Positions 52,177 through 61,385 are shown, numbered from the stretch's first letter. The stretch is DNA of 64,000 bases from an uncultured Eubacteriales bacterium (GCA_934467415.1 CAKSLQ010000002.1:124001-188000), one strand, 5' to 3'. Notes: a model not told the origin generated them from the sequence alone. A program made the numbers and translations.

Positions 52177-53097
52177 TCAGTTTGCAAATTCTTCTATAGT
52201 ACCCCACGGTTCATATGCCGCGCGGCTTTGCACCGTCGTGCCGAGCAGTTCGCCGCCCGCGCCGATACGGTATTCCACGAGATGCGACTTGATGAGGCAG
52301 GAGTTGTCGGCAAAATACTGCACTGTCGTGCTGTGCACGCCGTCCGTGACGTTGTGCCCGGCAAAGCGGTATGCCGCGTGGAACCCGCTCATGCCGCCGC
52401 TCACCGCCGCTACACCGTCTTTGTTGATATAGGAAAAGCCCTCGTCCCGCGCTCTGTCTGCGGGAATGCCGAGCACCCGCTCCGCCGTCGCGGCATAATC
52501 GGCAAGCGTCATCTCAACACCGTCCGCATAGTGCCAGACGATGAAGTTCTCCGGCTCGCGCGTACCCCAAGTGCCATAGTCGGGGAAATTCCAGCAGTGC
52601 TCAAACATGACAAAGTCCGAGATCAGCCCGCGGCAGTCTTCGCACGGAAAATCCTCGTCCGCCGTCGGGTCGTCTTCGAGGAACCGCAGCATCACGCCGA
52701 AATTCTCAAGGACCTCGGTGCGATAATCCCCGGGCGGCAGCGTGTCCAGGCCCGGCGCCGCCACGGTAAAGTCAAAGTACAGTGCGTTCTCCGCAGTTCG
52801 GATGGTGTAGTCCGAAATCTGCACGGCTGCAAGCTCGGGAAATGTCGGCGCGCTCACGCCGAGAAACTGCCCGATAAAGGCATACTCTTCGCTGTAGTCC
52901 CCCGTCAGTTGCAGGGCGTCCCAGTCGCGGATGTCGTGGATGGCAATCTCCGCAGGGTCGGTCGCGGGCGACGCCGATGCGAATGTGTCCGGCGTTGTTT
53001 CCGTTGTCACTTCGGGCGTCTCTGTCGGCGTCTGTGCACAGCCGGCAAGCAGAAGCGCGCAAAGCAGGGTGCAAAGCAGAATCGTGTAGGTTCGCAT
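52177..53097 (-). CDS. Lipoprotein of unknown function
   Basis: 306 residues. Signal peptide with lipobox LAGC, a Thr/Pro/Ser-rich linker (about 20-50), then a soluble domain with CxxC in FPCEDCRGL and several aromatic patches. I do not recognise the family. The chosen ATG has GAAGGAG upstream. A sigma-A promoter precedes it. Anchored outside the cell; role unknown. Confidence 0.78.
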   Translation of the reverse strand: MRTYTILLCTLLCALLLAGCAQTPTETPEVTTETTPDTFASASPATDPAEIAIHDIRDWDALQLTGDYSEEYAFIGQFLGVSAPTFPELAAVQISDYTIRTAENALYFDFTVAAPGLDTLPPGDYRTEVLENFGVMLRFLEDDPTADEDFPCEDCRGLISDFVMFEHCWNFPDYGTWGTREPENFIVWHYADGVEMTLADYAATAERVLGIPADRARDEGFSYINKDGVAAVSGGMSGFHAAYRFAGHNVTDGVHSTTVQYFADNSCLIKSHLVEYRIGAGGELLGTTVQSRAAYEPWGTIEEFAN

Positions 53098-53125
53098 GGC
53101 GTTTCTCCTTCGGATTGGTAAGTTC

Positions 53126-53154
53126 AGTATACCATATAAGCCCTGCATAGTCAA
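53126..53154 (-). promoter_or_regulatory. Sigma-A promoter of the lipoprotein gene
   Basis: TTGACT-17-TATACT on the minus strand. Confidence 0.8.
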
Positions 53155-53200
53155 GAAACGAAAAAAACGGCCGAAGCCGCTTTTTTCTTAGGAGGAAAAT

Positions 53201-53314
53201 ATGAAAAACATCCGCGAAGATGGGATCGTTTGGTTTGCGCGAACATGCAGGGCCGCAGGGGGAGAGCGGCGATGCATGTTCCCGTCCGATTCCAGCGCAA
53301 GCGGGCGGTTGTAG
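53201..53314 (+). CDS. Possible 37-residue peptide
   Basis: A short frame opens MKNIREDGIVWF behind TTAGGAGGAAAAT, a near-ideal ribosome site, but it follows a terminator-like stem and no promoter is visible. No signal peptide or family. It may be chance. The rest of the 53.1-53.6 kb gap holds only hairpins and the aroK terminator. Confidence 0.2.
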   Translation: MKNIREDGIVWFARTCRAAGGERRCMFPSDSSASGRL

Positions 53315-53506
53315 GCGGCATTCGTTGATGCCGCGGGGGGATTCCCTTTACGTCTATAAGGATACCAGAACAATGTGACAGAAATATGACGAAAGCAAAA
53401 AGGTTTTGCAAAATCTCACGAGCAGGCACGTGAGAATTGCTTTGGAACACGCAGTGGGCAGGCCCGTCATTCAGCGACCATCGGTCGCCCGCCTGCGCAA
53501 AGCAAA

Positions 53507-53531
53507 AACGGGCGACCGATGGTCGCCCGTT
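53507..53531 (-). terminator. Terminator of the araC-aroK unit
   Basis: An 11-bp stem AACGGGCGACC with its inverse, GAT loop, T-run on the minus strand. A second inverted copy (53475-53491) can pair with 53509-53525 over 17 bp. Confidence 0.72.
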
Positions 53532-53561
53532 CAGGTTTGTAAAGAATTTGCGACGCACCAT

Positions 53562-53651
53562 GCCGCTTATCGGGCGCCGCCCCCTGCTCCCGCGCGTTCG
53601 AGAAGCAAGCAAGACGAGGCGCAACGATGGATTGCGCCGCTTATCGGGCGC
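53562..53651. repeat. 16-bp direct repeat across the aroK 3' end
   Basis: GCCGCTTATCGGGCGC occurs at 53562-53577 and 53636-53651; the second copy holds the aroK stop. A small tandem duplication of the gene end. Confidence 0.6.
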
Positions 53652-54138
53652 GCAAAGCCTCGGCGATGCGGCGCGCGGTGTCCCACACCGTCCCCCCCTC
53701 GGCACGCACCGTGATGTCGGCATACTTTTCGTAGAGCGGCTTGCGCTCGACATACAGATCGGCCAGCGTCATGTCGGCGGCGATGACCACGCCGCGGTCG
53801 CTGAAATTGGCCAGCCGCCGCTCGATCTCCGCCTCCGAAACCTCGAGATAGACGCACTTGCCGTCCGCCCTCAGGTGCTGCATGGCGCGGTCGGCATACA
53901 CGGCGCTGCCGCCCGTGGCAACCACCGTGTCCTGTACCGCAAGCGTCGCCAGCACTTCCTCCTCATGACGGAAGAACGCCGCATCGCCCTCGGTGCGGAT
54001 GATCTCCTGGAGCTTCTTGCCGCAATGCTGCTGCAAAACAAGATCCGTATCGCAAAAATGCAGGCCGAGCAGCTTGGCCAGCACGACACCAACCGTGCTC
54101 TTGCCGCTGCCCGGCATACCGATCAGAATAATATTCAT
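53641..54138 (-). CDS. aroK: Shikimate kinase
   Basis: 165 residues. Walker A GMPGSGKST, the shikimate-binding DTDLVL, and VVATGGSAV (usually GGG) are present. It phosphorylates shikimate in aromatic amino acid synthesis. Its ATG overlaps the stop of the AraC gene in a TGATG junction, so it is translationally coupled to a regulator and lies away from other aro genes in the window. Confidence 0.94.
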   Translation of the reverse strand: MNIILIGMPGSGKSTVGVVLAKLLGLHFCDTDLVLQQHCGKKLQEIIRTEGDAAFFRHEEEVLATLAVQDTVVATGGSAVYADRAMQHLRADGKCVYLEVSEAEIERRLANFSDRGVVIAADMTLADLYVERKPLYEKYADITVRAEGGTVWDTARRIAEALRAR

Positions 54139-55016
54139 CAGCCCAACCCCGTTCTCGAACGGTATTCCATCGGGGAAATACCGGTCTGCTTCTTAAATGT
54201 ATTGGAAAAGTGATGGCTGTCTGCAAAATGCAGCATCTCGGAGATCGCCTTCACGCTCATATCGGTCTCCAGCAGCATGTTCTTCGCCGTCTCGATCTTC
54301 TTCTGAATAATGTACTGTTTCGGCGAGATACCGAACTCGTTTTTGAAGCAGCTGATGATATAGGACTTGCTGAAGAAAAACTTGTTGGCAATATCGTCCA
54401 GCCCGATGTTGGCCTGAATGTTGGAGTCGATGAAGTCGCGGATCTTGTAGGACGAAGGCGCCATCATGTCACACGCGGCATCACCCGTGAGCTGGTCGAG
54501 GATCCGCACCAGCAGTTTGAACACGCTCCGGTAAATCTCCGGCTTGTTGTTCTCGTCCATACGCGCGCACTCTTCGTAGATCGAGTCAAAGGTCTTGCGG
54601 CAGTTCATCTGCTTGATCACGATGCCGCTTTGCAGATTGTAGAGTTGCATCATCTCATTGAGGATGCGCCCGCCGACATTGATCCAGATCTTCGAATACG
54701 GGTTTTCGGGGTCGCAGTAGTAGCGCAGCAAATGGCGGCTCGACAGCATGTAGAAGTCGCCCGCGCGCACCTTGTAGACCTCGTGGTCGCACTCGACATA
54801 CCCCTCGCCCGAAATGACGTATTCAAAAATGTAGATGTGCCGATAGAAATACCGCCCGTAATTCTGCCGGTCGATCAGATAACGCTTGTCCGGGTAGGTA
54901 ATGCCCATCTTCTCGATGCAAAAAGGCCCCTCGTATTCCGAGTGCGGATTCTCATAGGCATATTTTTCGGTGCCAAAGCTGAAAATAATACCGTTTTCGT
55001 CGTGTCGCTCGTTCAC
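54138..55016 (-). CDS. AraC-family transcriptional regulator
   Basis: 292 residues. The N-terminal cupin-like sensor (about 20-165) contains GYVECDHEVYKVRAGDFYML. The double helix-turn-helix at the C-terminus (about 190-290) ends with FADSHHFSNTFKKQTGISPMEYR. The start is best placed at GTG (55016) with GGAGGTGA 5 nt upstream; the longer frame has no ribosome site. Coupled to aroK. The sensor resembles those of carbohydrate regulators. Confidence 0.9.
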   Translation of the reverse strand: MNERHDENGIIFSFGTEKYAYENPHSEYEGPFCIEKMGITYPDKRYLIDRQNYGRYFYRHIYIFEYVISGEGYVECDHEVYKVRAGDFYMLSSRHLLRYYCDPENPYSKIWINVGGRILNEMMQLYNLQSGIVIKQMNCRKTFDSIYEECARMDENNKPEIYRSVFKLLVRILDQLTGDAACDMMAPSSYKIRDFIDSNIQANIGLDDIANKFFFSKSYIISCFKNEFGISPKQYIIQKKIETAKNMLLETDMSVKAISEMLHFADSHHFSNTFKKQTGISPMEYRSRTGLG

Positions 55017-55135
55017 AGCAGTCACCTCCGTTCGCGTAAAGGATGGATAAAGTGAAGAAAATTGTTTACCTTTTTCGCACGCGCAGCAGCAATGTCGAAT
55101 AAAATGCAAGTTAAAATTCTCTTATTTTCAATACT

Positions 55136-55164
55136 ATTATAGCCTGTTCATGCAAAAAAGTCAA
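55136..55164 (-). promoter_or_regulatory. Sigma-A promoter of araC-aroK
   Basis: TTGACT-17-TATAAT on the minus strand, about 120 nt before the GTG start, giving a long leader. Confidence 0.75.
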
Positions 55165-55250
55165 CCGTCATTCTACGCAAAACCGAATTTGACGTGCAAA
55201 AAGTTTAAAATTTCGGTCGAAAAATGCAGATGAATTTTTGCAAAAGGGTA

Positions 55251-55279
55251 TTGACACGCAGCGGTGGATGTGGTAGAAT
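55251..55279 (+). promoter_or_regulatory. Sigma-A promoter of the tRNA-Leu/fMet operon
   Basis: TTGACA-17-TAGAAT with A/T tracts upstream. Confidence 0.88.
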
Positions 55280-55304
55280 AACAACGTTGCCGACAGGGGC
55301 ACAT

Positions 55305-55391
55305 GCCGGAGTGGCGGAATTGGCAGACGCCCGGGACTTAAAATCCCGTGAGGTAACACTCGTACCGGTTCAAGCCCGGTTTCCGGCACCA
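55305..55391 (+). tRNA. tRNA-Leu (TAA)
   Basis: 87 nt, encoded CCA, long variable arm. Acceptor GCCGGAG/TTCCGGC, anticodon TAA at 55339-55341. Confidence 0.97.
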
Positions 55392-55397
55392 TAATAT

Positions 55398-55474
<77 letters not shown>

Positions 55475-55475
55475 G

Positions 55476-55511
55476 AAAAACAAAAGCACCCATTGGGGTG
55501 CTTTTGTTTTT
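55476..55511 (+). terminator. Terminator of the tRNA-Leu/fMet operon
   Basis: AAAAACAAAAGCACCC-type stem with its inverse and T-runs, right after the tRNA. Confidence 0.9.
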
Positions 55512-55712
55512 CTTTTTTGCATAGCAGAATTGATGCGTTGCGTTTCGGGTTTTGAGACCGACGAGCGGAGCTCGTTGGGTGAGCCTTGCGAGCGCCGCCG
55601 GTGGCGGATGAAGCGAGCAATGCGAAGCGCAGCGGTCGAAAAATCAAGGCACAGCCGCCGCAGATTTTTCGGGCACCGCAAGCGAGCAAACCAGGCGGAG
55701 CCTTGTGAGAAA

Positions 55713-55741
55713 AACCCGAAGGTCGTAGGTTCAAATCCTGC
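55713..55741 (+). other. tRNA-fMet 3' fragment, att-site-like direct repeat
   Basis: 29 nt identical to 55435-55463 of tRNA-fMet (anticodon loop to T-stem), then diverging. Such 3' tRNA copies are left by tyrosine integrases. The 200 bp between copies have a different, GC-rich composition and no gene. No integrase is present. Confidence 0.7.
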
Positions 55742-56850
55742 TCGACCCCGTCATGATCCAACAGAATATTTCCTGTTGACAAATTGACATTTTCGTGTAT
55801 ACTATTAGTAGACGCGCCACCAAGGCCTTTCGGAAACGCACTTGGACTTGTTCCAAGCCACTGTACCGTTGTCTTGGTGGGCGTTTTGTATATTGTGCGC
55901 CCCTCGAGATTCGAGGGCTTTTCTTTTCCGGTGCGGATGATTTCTTCTGCATATAAAGTGTAACCGTTGACCGGAACTTCTTGCAGAATCGTTTCGTTTC
56001 CCTCAACACTATGCGTCGGTGCAACGATTCTCGCCTGCCCATTCGCAATGGCAGACAGCGTCGCGACAATATCATCTTCCGTCACCGGGAGCTGTGCGCG
56101 CAGGGCTTCCAGGATAATATCGCCGTGTGCTTTTTTCGCATGGCGTATATGTTCGGTGTCTATGATATGCTTGCCGCCGGTATACTTTCCCCGGTAGCCG
56201 TCCCCATATGCACCGGTAAACTTGCTGATAGCTCTGTTTTCAACTGCACTGATTTCCGCGATTTCCTTTGTGTCCGTTTGCAAGCCGTTCAATGCTTGCT
56301 TTACGAAAGACTCAATTTCCGGCACATTTACAATTTCGCTTCGCGAACATTTTACGGTACCGCTTGCCGCTCCTGTTTCTGCAACCCCTTTTGCACGGTT
56401 CGCCGCTTCGGCAACGGCCGCATCCGCATTTTTGCGGCTCTCGTTGTACACCTTGTTCCACATCGCGGCGGCACGGTCAACCTCGCTTGTCCGGATGCCC
56501 AGCTTCTCGCGAATCCATGCAAACGCGCGGCGGATCGCCTCTGCAACCCCCGAGTGATGCTTCGTGACCTCCCGCGCCGTCTTCATATCCGAGAAAAGCA
56601 CACGCATCGCGTAATCGGCAACGACTTCATCGGTCGCAGACTGCTTGTCAAGGCGGAGGTCCCGCATGTACTCGGAGACCGGATCAAGCCCGACCTTGCC
56701 GCCCTGCTCGCTTCTCTGCTGCATGAGAAACGCGAACCTGCCGCTTTGCAGATCCTTGTGCTTTTTCGGAAAATGTGCTATTATAGATTCAACAGCAAAG
56801 TCAGCCGCTTCGGTTTCGCGCGGTCCTGCCCGAATCGAGGCGGACGGCAT
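55742..56850 (-). pseudogene. Decayed phage/ICE large-protein fragment
   Basis: About 350 residues of open frame starting abruptly near 56850 without a ribosome site and running into the tRNA fragment at its 3' end, where the natural stop is lost. The early part (VGLDPVSEYMRDLRLDK, then RRAFAWIREKLGI) resembles C-terminal regions of very large phage or ICE polyvalent proteins. The later part (GKHIIDTEHIRHAKKAHGD, STNSIHENVNLSTGN) looks like a phage-associated nuclease-type domain. Both ends are cut, so it is a remnant. Codon use is less GC-biased than the neighbours. Confidence 0.65.
56756..56784 (+). promoter_or_regulatory. Possible promoter of the membrane LuxR gene
   Basis: TTGTGC-17-TATTAT at the edge of the phage remnant, pointing to the LuxR gene 160 nt on. 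Confidence 0.5.
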
Positions 56851-56946
56851 CTGTAGGTTGAAACCGCGGAAAAACCGAACACACCGAGCCGCAGACCGAA
56901 TGACATGCCGCCATGCATGTCTGCCGGAGAGTAAGAGGATTTGCGT

Positions 56947-58386
56947 ATGAACAGCATTTTGAAAAGAATCAGGCAGAGCGACGCCTTTAACAAAGAAAAC
57001 AGAATTCCCCGCGCAAAGGCTGTCCTGCTGATGAGCCTGTTTACCTTCACCTTTTTGGGCGCGGAGTTTTTATTTGTCGATATGATCTCCCATACCGTTT
57101 CGGGCGATCGCTCCGTGGCCGCCCAAAACTACGCGCTCGGGATCAGCGTGATCGGCTTTGTTCTTTACCCCCTTTTCTGTCGGCTCTGCAAGGGGAAGCT
57201 GCAATCGGCGGTTACCGTGGGTGCGGTGCTCCTGTCCGTTGTATGCCTTTTTGTGATATGCCGCCACAGCACATACACGCGCACGATGTGCATGGGGCTT
57301 TTGCTGTTTCCGATTCTCGGCGCCTTCGGAAGCGCCGTGTTCTACAAATCCCTCTGTCTTTTGGAGGACAACACCTATCTCGCACGGCTGGTGGGCGTTT
57401 CCTATATGCTCGGCGCTCTGCTCCAGATCGCCAACAACAATCTTGTCCATACAGCGACGCTTGAGGCGGGGATTCTTTCCGCCTTTATCCTGCTGTTGGC
57501 CGTCACGCTGATGCGGGCGGAGAGCAACAGCATCGTTCCGCCTTTTTCAAAAGAAAAAACAGACAAGGACGCCGGTGAAAGCGAAAAAAACGGCTTAAAG
57601 ATCGCCGTTGTCCTGATCCTTTTCGTTGCGCTGCTGACCTGTATTTTCAGCACGCTGGATAATGCGGTCACCCTGTACCATGCAAACGGCGTGGTGAACA
57701 TCGGGCAATGGCCGAGAATCCTGCTTGCGCTCAGCGGCCTTTTCGCCGGATTTTTGTTTGACATCGCCGAAAGAAAATATATGAGCATGGTAATGTACTG
57801 CGTGATGCTGCTGTCCGCAATCTGCCTGGTCATTCTTCAGTTCTCCGGGCCGTTTACGGCGGGGCTGATTATCTTTTACCTGTCCGCCGGATTTTTCGCG
57901 GTTTTCTTTACCGCTTCTTTCATGGAAATCGCCCGGTACACGAAAATGCCGGAGCTGTGGGCGGGGCTCGGCAGAGCCGTCAACAATCTGATTGCCGCCG
58001 CCATCACGGGAGGTTCCCTTGCTCTGCTGAATGCCGGCGATCAGATCGTCATCACCACCATTGAACTGGTCCTGTTTGTCCTCGCCAGCGTCGCCGCATT
58101 CATCTATACGAATATGAGAAGAAGCTTCTTTGAGAAGCCGGACGCGAAAGATAAAAACAGATTAAGCGACAGCGAGAGACTGCAAAAGCTGTCGGAACAA
58201 TTCTCGCTGACGCCGAGAGAAGCCGAGGTGCTCGGGCTGCTGGTCAGCACCGAGGACGGCCTGCAGACGATCGCCGACAATCTGTATGTGTCAAGGCGAA
58301 CCTTGGAGAGATATGTCTCCGCCCTATACGAAAAAACCGGGACAAGATCCCGCGTCGGGCTTGTGTCGCTTTACAACTCCATATAA
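56947..58386 (+). CDS. Membrane-embedded LuxR-type regulator
   Basis: 479 residues. Residues 1-395 hold about twelve membrane helices, resembling an MFS-like bundle. A cytosolic linker leads to a LuxR helix-turn-helix (about 415-479) with LTPREAEVLGLLVS and LYVSRRTLERYVSALYEKTG. No receiver or kinase domain is present, so the membrane part is presumably the sensor. The ATG at 56947 has AAGAGGA 7 nt upstream. Two lipoproteins and a small protein follow on the same strand. Related membrane LuxR proteins occur in gut Actinobacteria and Clostridia; ligands are unknown. Confidence 0.85.
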   Translation: MNSILKRIRQSDAFNKENRIPRAKAVLLMSLFTFTFLGAEFLFVDMISHTVSGDRSVAAQNYALGISVIGFVLYPLFCRLCKGKLQSAVTVGAVLLSVVCLFVICRHSTYTRTMCMGLLLFPILGAFGSAVFYKSLCLLEDNTYLARLVGVSYMLGALLQIANNNLVHTATLEAGILSAFILLLAVTLMRAESNSIVPPFSKEKTDKDAGESEKNGLKIAVVLILFVALLTCIFSTLDNAVTLYHANGVVNIGQWPRILLALSGLFAGFLFDIAERKYMSMVMYCVMLLSAICLVILQFSGPFTAGLIIFYLSAGFFAVFFTASFMEIARYTKMPELWAGLGRAVNNLIAAAITGGSLALLNAGDQIVITTIELVLFVLASVAAFIYTNMRRSFFEKPDAKDKNRLSDSERLQKLSEQFSLTPREAEVLGLLVSTEDGLQTIADNLYVSRRTLERYVSALYEKTGTRSRVGLVSLYNSI

Positions 58387-58400
58387 AAGACGGCTTCCCT

Positions 58401-58429
58401 GCCTCCCGCCTGCGCGGGAGGCATTTTTT
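58401..58429 (+). terminator. Terminator of the membrane LuxR gene
   Basis: A 9-bp GC stem GCCTCCCGC/GCGGGAGGC followed by A and T6. Confidence 0.85.
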
Positions 58430-58477
58430 CTCTTGTTCGAGAAAAAGGCGGCGTTTTGGCTGCTTTTTAAGAATGGC

Positions 58478-58527
58478 GGAAGTCCGCCGCCCGTTTTTTG
58501 CAGGTTGGCGGACTTCCCTTATATACA
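58478..58527 (+). promoter_or_regulatory. Promoter with inverted repeat before the lipoprotein genes
   Basis: TTGCAG-18-TATACA (58498-58527). GGAAGTCCGCC (58478-58488) and its exact inverse (58507-58517) flank and overlap the -35 and spacer: a likely operator, possibly for the LuxR protein upstream. Confidence 0.5.
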
Positions 58528-58581
58528 AAACAGCCCTTTACCAATACAATGATAAGCAAAGACAGTCAGGAGGAATACCCA

Positions 58582-59736
58582 ATGCAGTGCAACAGTCTAT
58601 GCCCGACCGGCGGTCGGCGCGGTCTCTTATCTTTCAAAACATTGGCGGTCTTTCTGCTCGTGAGCATGGTGCTGTGCGGTTGTGCGAAAAAGCCGTCGGA
58701 AACGGACGGTTCCGATCCGGACACCTCGGTGAATGCTTCCGCGCAGGCGGATCCGATCCATCTTGAGCAGCTGCTCTTACAGGAGCGCGGCATACCATAT
58801 GACCAATCGGACTACAAGACCTTTGTCGGCGGCGAGGGACTTCTCAACTTCGATACCGTTTTTACCGACACGGATCCGGCGGCCGCGAAGGGTGAGCTTT
58901 CAAGCGTTTTCCTTTCCGGCGGCAAGCTGTATAAATTCAGCACGGATTCCGCAATGCCGAACGGAAAAAACTGCATGGAGATATACAGTCTGCCGGATAC
59001 GGCAAAGCCGATATATCTGCATTCCCGTGATTTCAACGGCGCCGATCTGGATGTGATTTTTTCCGACGGCAAACGATTTTCTCTTGAAGCGCCGTCGAAC
59101 AACGGCCCGTATGCGGCAAAGGAATCGCAGTTTGGTATGATATACTTTGCGCATACCTATCGGTATTCCGAAGACGGAAAAACGCTTTCCGAGATACCCG
59201 ATTTCAGAAGCAGGATAACCCGCTTCGACAGTCACACCGTAATAGCCGACGGCAAGCTTTACATCTATGCTGCAAAGCAGGACAAGGATGTAACAGCGGG
59301 AATGACCTCTTATTTTGATGACAAAAATCGCGGCGTTATCATATGGGAGGCAAACTGCGCGGCAATGTCGGACGGCGAAAAAATCATCACCCTGTTCAAC
59401 GGCAATATCTTAGTGACGGACAAAGCCTTTTACAAGCTGGTTTACGACGCCGTCCCCGATGACAGCACGGATTATGCCGATAAGATCACCAACAGCGACG
59501 GCAGTGCGGCCGATCATCTGCCTAAATTCGGCGGCGGGAACAGATACCGGCTTAAGAAGATCGAGAAGCTGACCGCGCATTATGGCGAGATCGCAACCAT
59601 AACCCATTCGGCGGCGATAACATATGATAATAAGATTTTGCCGCTTACCGAAATCATCCCGGCAGAGAACGAATACAGCCAATACAGCGCCAACAGTATT
59701 GAAATCCCGCCGGATATAACCAAACTGATGTACTGA
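58582..59736 (+). CDS. Lipoprotein of unknown function
   Basis: 384 residues. An unusually long charged N-region precedes a hydrophobic core and lipobox LCGC. The mature part is acidic and beta-rich, with no domain that I recognise (visible words: YKFSTDSAMPNGKNCMEIYS in part, HYGEIATITHSAAITYDNK). The start ATG has AGGAGG 8 nt upstream. The next lipoprotein gene follows after 14 nt, so they form an operon downstream of the LuxR gene. Confidence 0.75.
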   Translation: MQCNSLCPTGGRRGLLSFKTLAVFLLVSMVLCGCAKKPSETDGSDPDTSVNASAQADPIHLEQLLLQERGIPYDQSDYKTFVGGEGLLNFDTVFTDTDPAAAKGELSSVFLSGGKLYKFSTDSAMPNGKNCMEIYSLPDTAKPIYLHSRDFNGADLDVIFSDGKRFSLEAPSNNGPYAAKESQFGMIYFAHTYRYSEDGKTLSEIPDFRSRITRFDSHTVIADGKLYIYAAKQDKDVTAGMTSYFDDKNRGVIIWEANCAAMSDGEKIITLFNGNILVTDKAFYKLVYDAVPDDSTDYADKITNSDGSAADHLPKFGGGNRYRLKKIEKLTAHYGEIATITHSAAITYDNKILPLTEIIPAENEYSQYSANSIEIPPDITKLMY

Positions 59737-59750
59737 ACGGAGGAAGAACC

Positions 59751-60878
59751 ATGAAAAAGTCAATCCGGGCAAGCGCGTTTCTTGCCGTTATTCTTGCCGC
59801 TGCAATATCCCTTGCCGCCTGCGGCGCTGAAACCGTTGTGAACGATGACGGCACAAAAACAAAAACAGAAGGCAGAGTCAAGATTACCGAAACGGCGGCA
59901 AAAGCCGTGCAGACCGAAAAGTACGAAACCGCCGATTTCAGCATGACCATTCCCAAAGGCTGGACGGTAACGGCCGGCGGAACAAATATCTACCACAGTA
60001 TTCGGATAAGCGACCCAAGCGAGCCGCTCAATCAGATGTTTGTGCTGCTCAAGGCCGATGTGTTGCTGCACAGCCGGGCAGGCAAATATGCATGGCAGCA
60101 GAACTACAATATGGGCAATACACAGGCGGCGCTTTTTGCTAAGGCCGCCGTGCTGGAAAACCCGTCCACCGAAGGCTTTTTCAAAATATTTTCGCAGTAT
60201 GCGGCATTTGCATCGGAGGTGGAGCCTGCTTATTCGGGATACACCTTCCCCCGGTTTGATAATTTTACGGTGACCGAACGTTATCCCTCTACCAGCCCGC
60301 TGAAGTCTTCCGCACTCGGCGATGAGCAGCTTCGCGCGACCTTCACGGATAACGGCAAAGAGGGTGAGGGCCTGTTTGCCGCCTCTGTCGTGGACTTCGG
60401 CAGTTTTATGATTTCCGACGGCAATGTGGTAGGCTATCAGCTTCAGGCGGTGGACGGCGGCTATTATATGGCGTACAATGTCGTTGCCGTTACCGCTGTG
60501 AAGGACGCCTTTATTGAGTGGGAAAGCGTGCTGACCGGCTGCTTCAAAACCCTGCAGTATTCCGACAGCTTTGTCAGCGCCGCCAATCAGGCAAGCAACG
60601 AAAAGGTCTCCCTTTCAAAACAGATCAGTCAAAACTTCAATGCGACCATGGACGGCTTTATGACCTCCTGGGAGGGTCGTAATAAAAGTCAGGATATTAT
60701 GAGCCAGAAGCAGAGCGACGCGATCCTCGGCTATGAGCGCGTGTACGATACCGAAACCGGTGAAATATACAAAGCGACAAACGGCTTTACCGATGTGTAT
60801 GACGGCAAGCGGTATCAGCCCGTGACCGACGACAATATGTATGCCGAGCCCATCAGCGGCTATATTGAAAAGCAATAA
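59751..60878 (+). CDS. Lipoprotein of unknown function
   Basis: 375 residues. Signal peptide with lipobox LAAC, then a domain starting ADFSMTIPKGWTV, a pattern seen in PsbP-like or DUF1795-like extracytoplasmic proteins, though the match is loose. The C-terminal part is helical and ends with a region of Tyr/Asp-rich strands (ERVYDTETGEIYKATNGFTD in part). The ribosome site is GGAGGAAG. It follows the previous lipoprotein by 14 nt. Function unknown. Confidence 0.75.
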   Translation: MKKSIRASAFLAVILAAAISLAACGAETVVNDDGTKTKTEGRVKITETAAKAVQTEKYETADFSMTIPKGWTVTAGGTNIYHSIRISDPSEPLNQMFVLLKADVLLHSRAGKYAWQQNYNMGNTQAALFAKAAVLENPSTEGFFKIFSQYAAFASEVEPAYSGYTFPRFDNFTVTERYPSTSPLKSSALGDEQLRATFTDNGKEGEGLFAASVVDFGSFMISDGNVVGYQLQAVDGGYYMAYNVVAVTAVKDAFIEWESVLTGCFKTLQYSDSFVSAANQASNEKVSLSKQISQNFNATMDGFMTSWEGRNKSQDIMSQKQSDAILGYERVYDTETGEIYKATNGFTDVYDGKRYQPVTDDNMYAEPISGYIEKQ

Positions 60879-60925
60879 CGATGCAAGGATGGTTTGCAAC
60901 GAAACGGTAATAAAAAGGAGGCCCG

Positions 60926-61294
60926 ATGATGACTGTGCAGCATTCCATTCCGCAGGACAGCAAAACAACAAAGAAAACATTGCCGTACAATCGGCAATAT
61001 GTGATCTTCGCCGTCTATGAGGTGCTGGATAAAAACGGCGCCGTATATGAAAAGGCGGACACATCCACGATTCTGGCGGAGCTATCGGTATACGGCAATC
61101 GGAGCCGCTTTTCCGTCTCTGTAAATGAACAAGAAACGGGGACGGAGTTGTCCGTAACGATGATCCATCCTTGCGAGGGGCTTTCGGCTGCCGGTATCCG
61201 GCGGGCAACGACCGCCGTTGCCGACAGCGTCTCGCAGCACCTGGAAAACGAGCTTGAGATGAACAGGGTGTCCGCCAAAAAGCAGCCTGTTTGA
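60926..61294 (+). CDS. Small protein of unknown function
   Basis: 122 residues, soluble. One compact alpha/beta domain (about 20-115) with VIFAVYEVLDKNGAVYEK and TELSVTMIHPCEGL; no known family. AAGGAGG lies 8-11 nt before two adjacent ATGs, either of which could serve. It lies 47 nt after the second lipoprotein gene and before a strong terminator, so it ends this unit. Confidence 0.7.
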   Translation: MMTVQHSIPQDSKTTKKTLPYNRQYVIFAVYEVLDKNGAVYEKADTSTILAELSVYGNRSRFSVSVNEQETGTELSVTMIHPCEGLSAAGIRRATTAVADSVSQHLENELEMNRVSAKKQPV

Positions 61295-61385
61295 ACTTGC
61301 GGCGGCAATCCGATGAATCGTCATGCTGTTCATTGCCCTCGCTGTCCGTCTCCGGCATCGCAATCGAATCCTTGCCTTGTAAAGT

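Noticed and set aside
53151..53753. 200-residue minus-strand frame beyond aroK
   Set aside because: It runs across the aroK terminator and repeats, overlaps aroK in another frame, and has low-complexity Arg/Pro content.
55770..55890. TTGACA-16-TATACT followed by a structured, T-ended RNA on the + strand
   Set aside because: The same bases encode a conserved stretch of the phage remnant on the minus strand (WLGTSPSAFPKGLGG), so promoter and hairpin are probably chance features of coding sequence.
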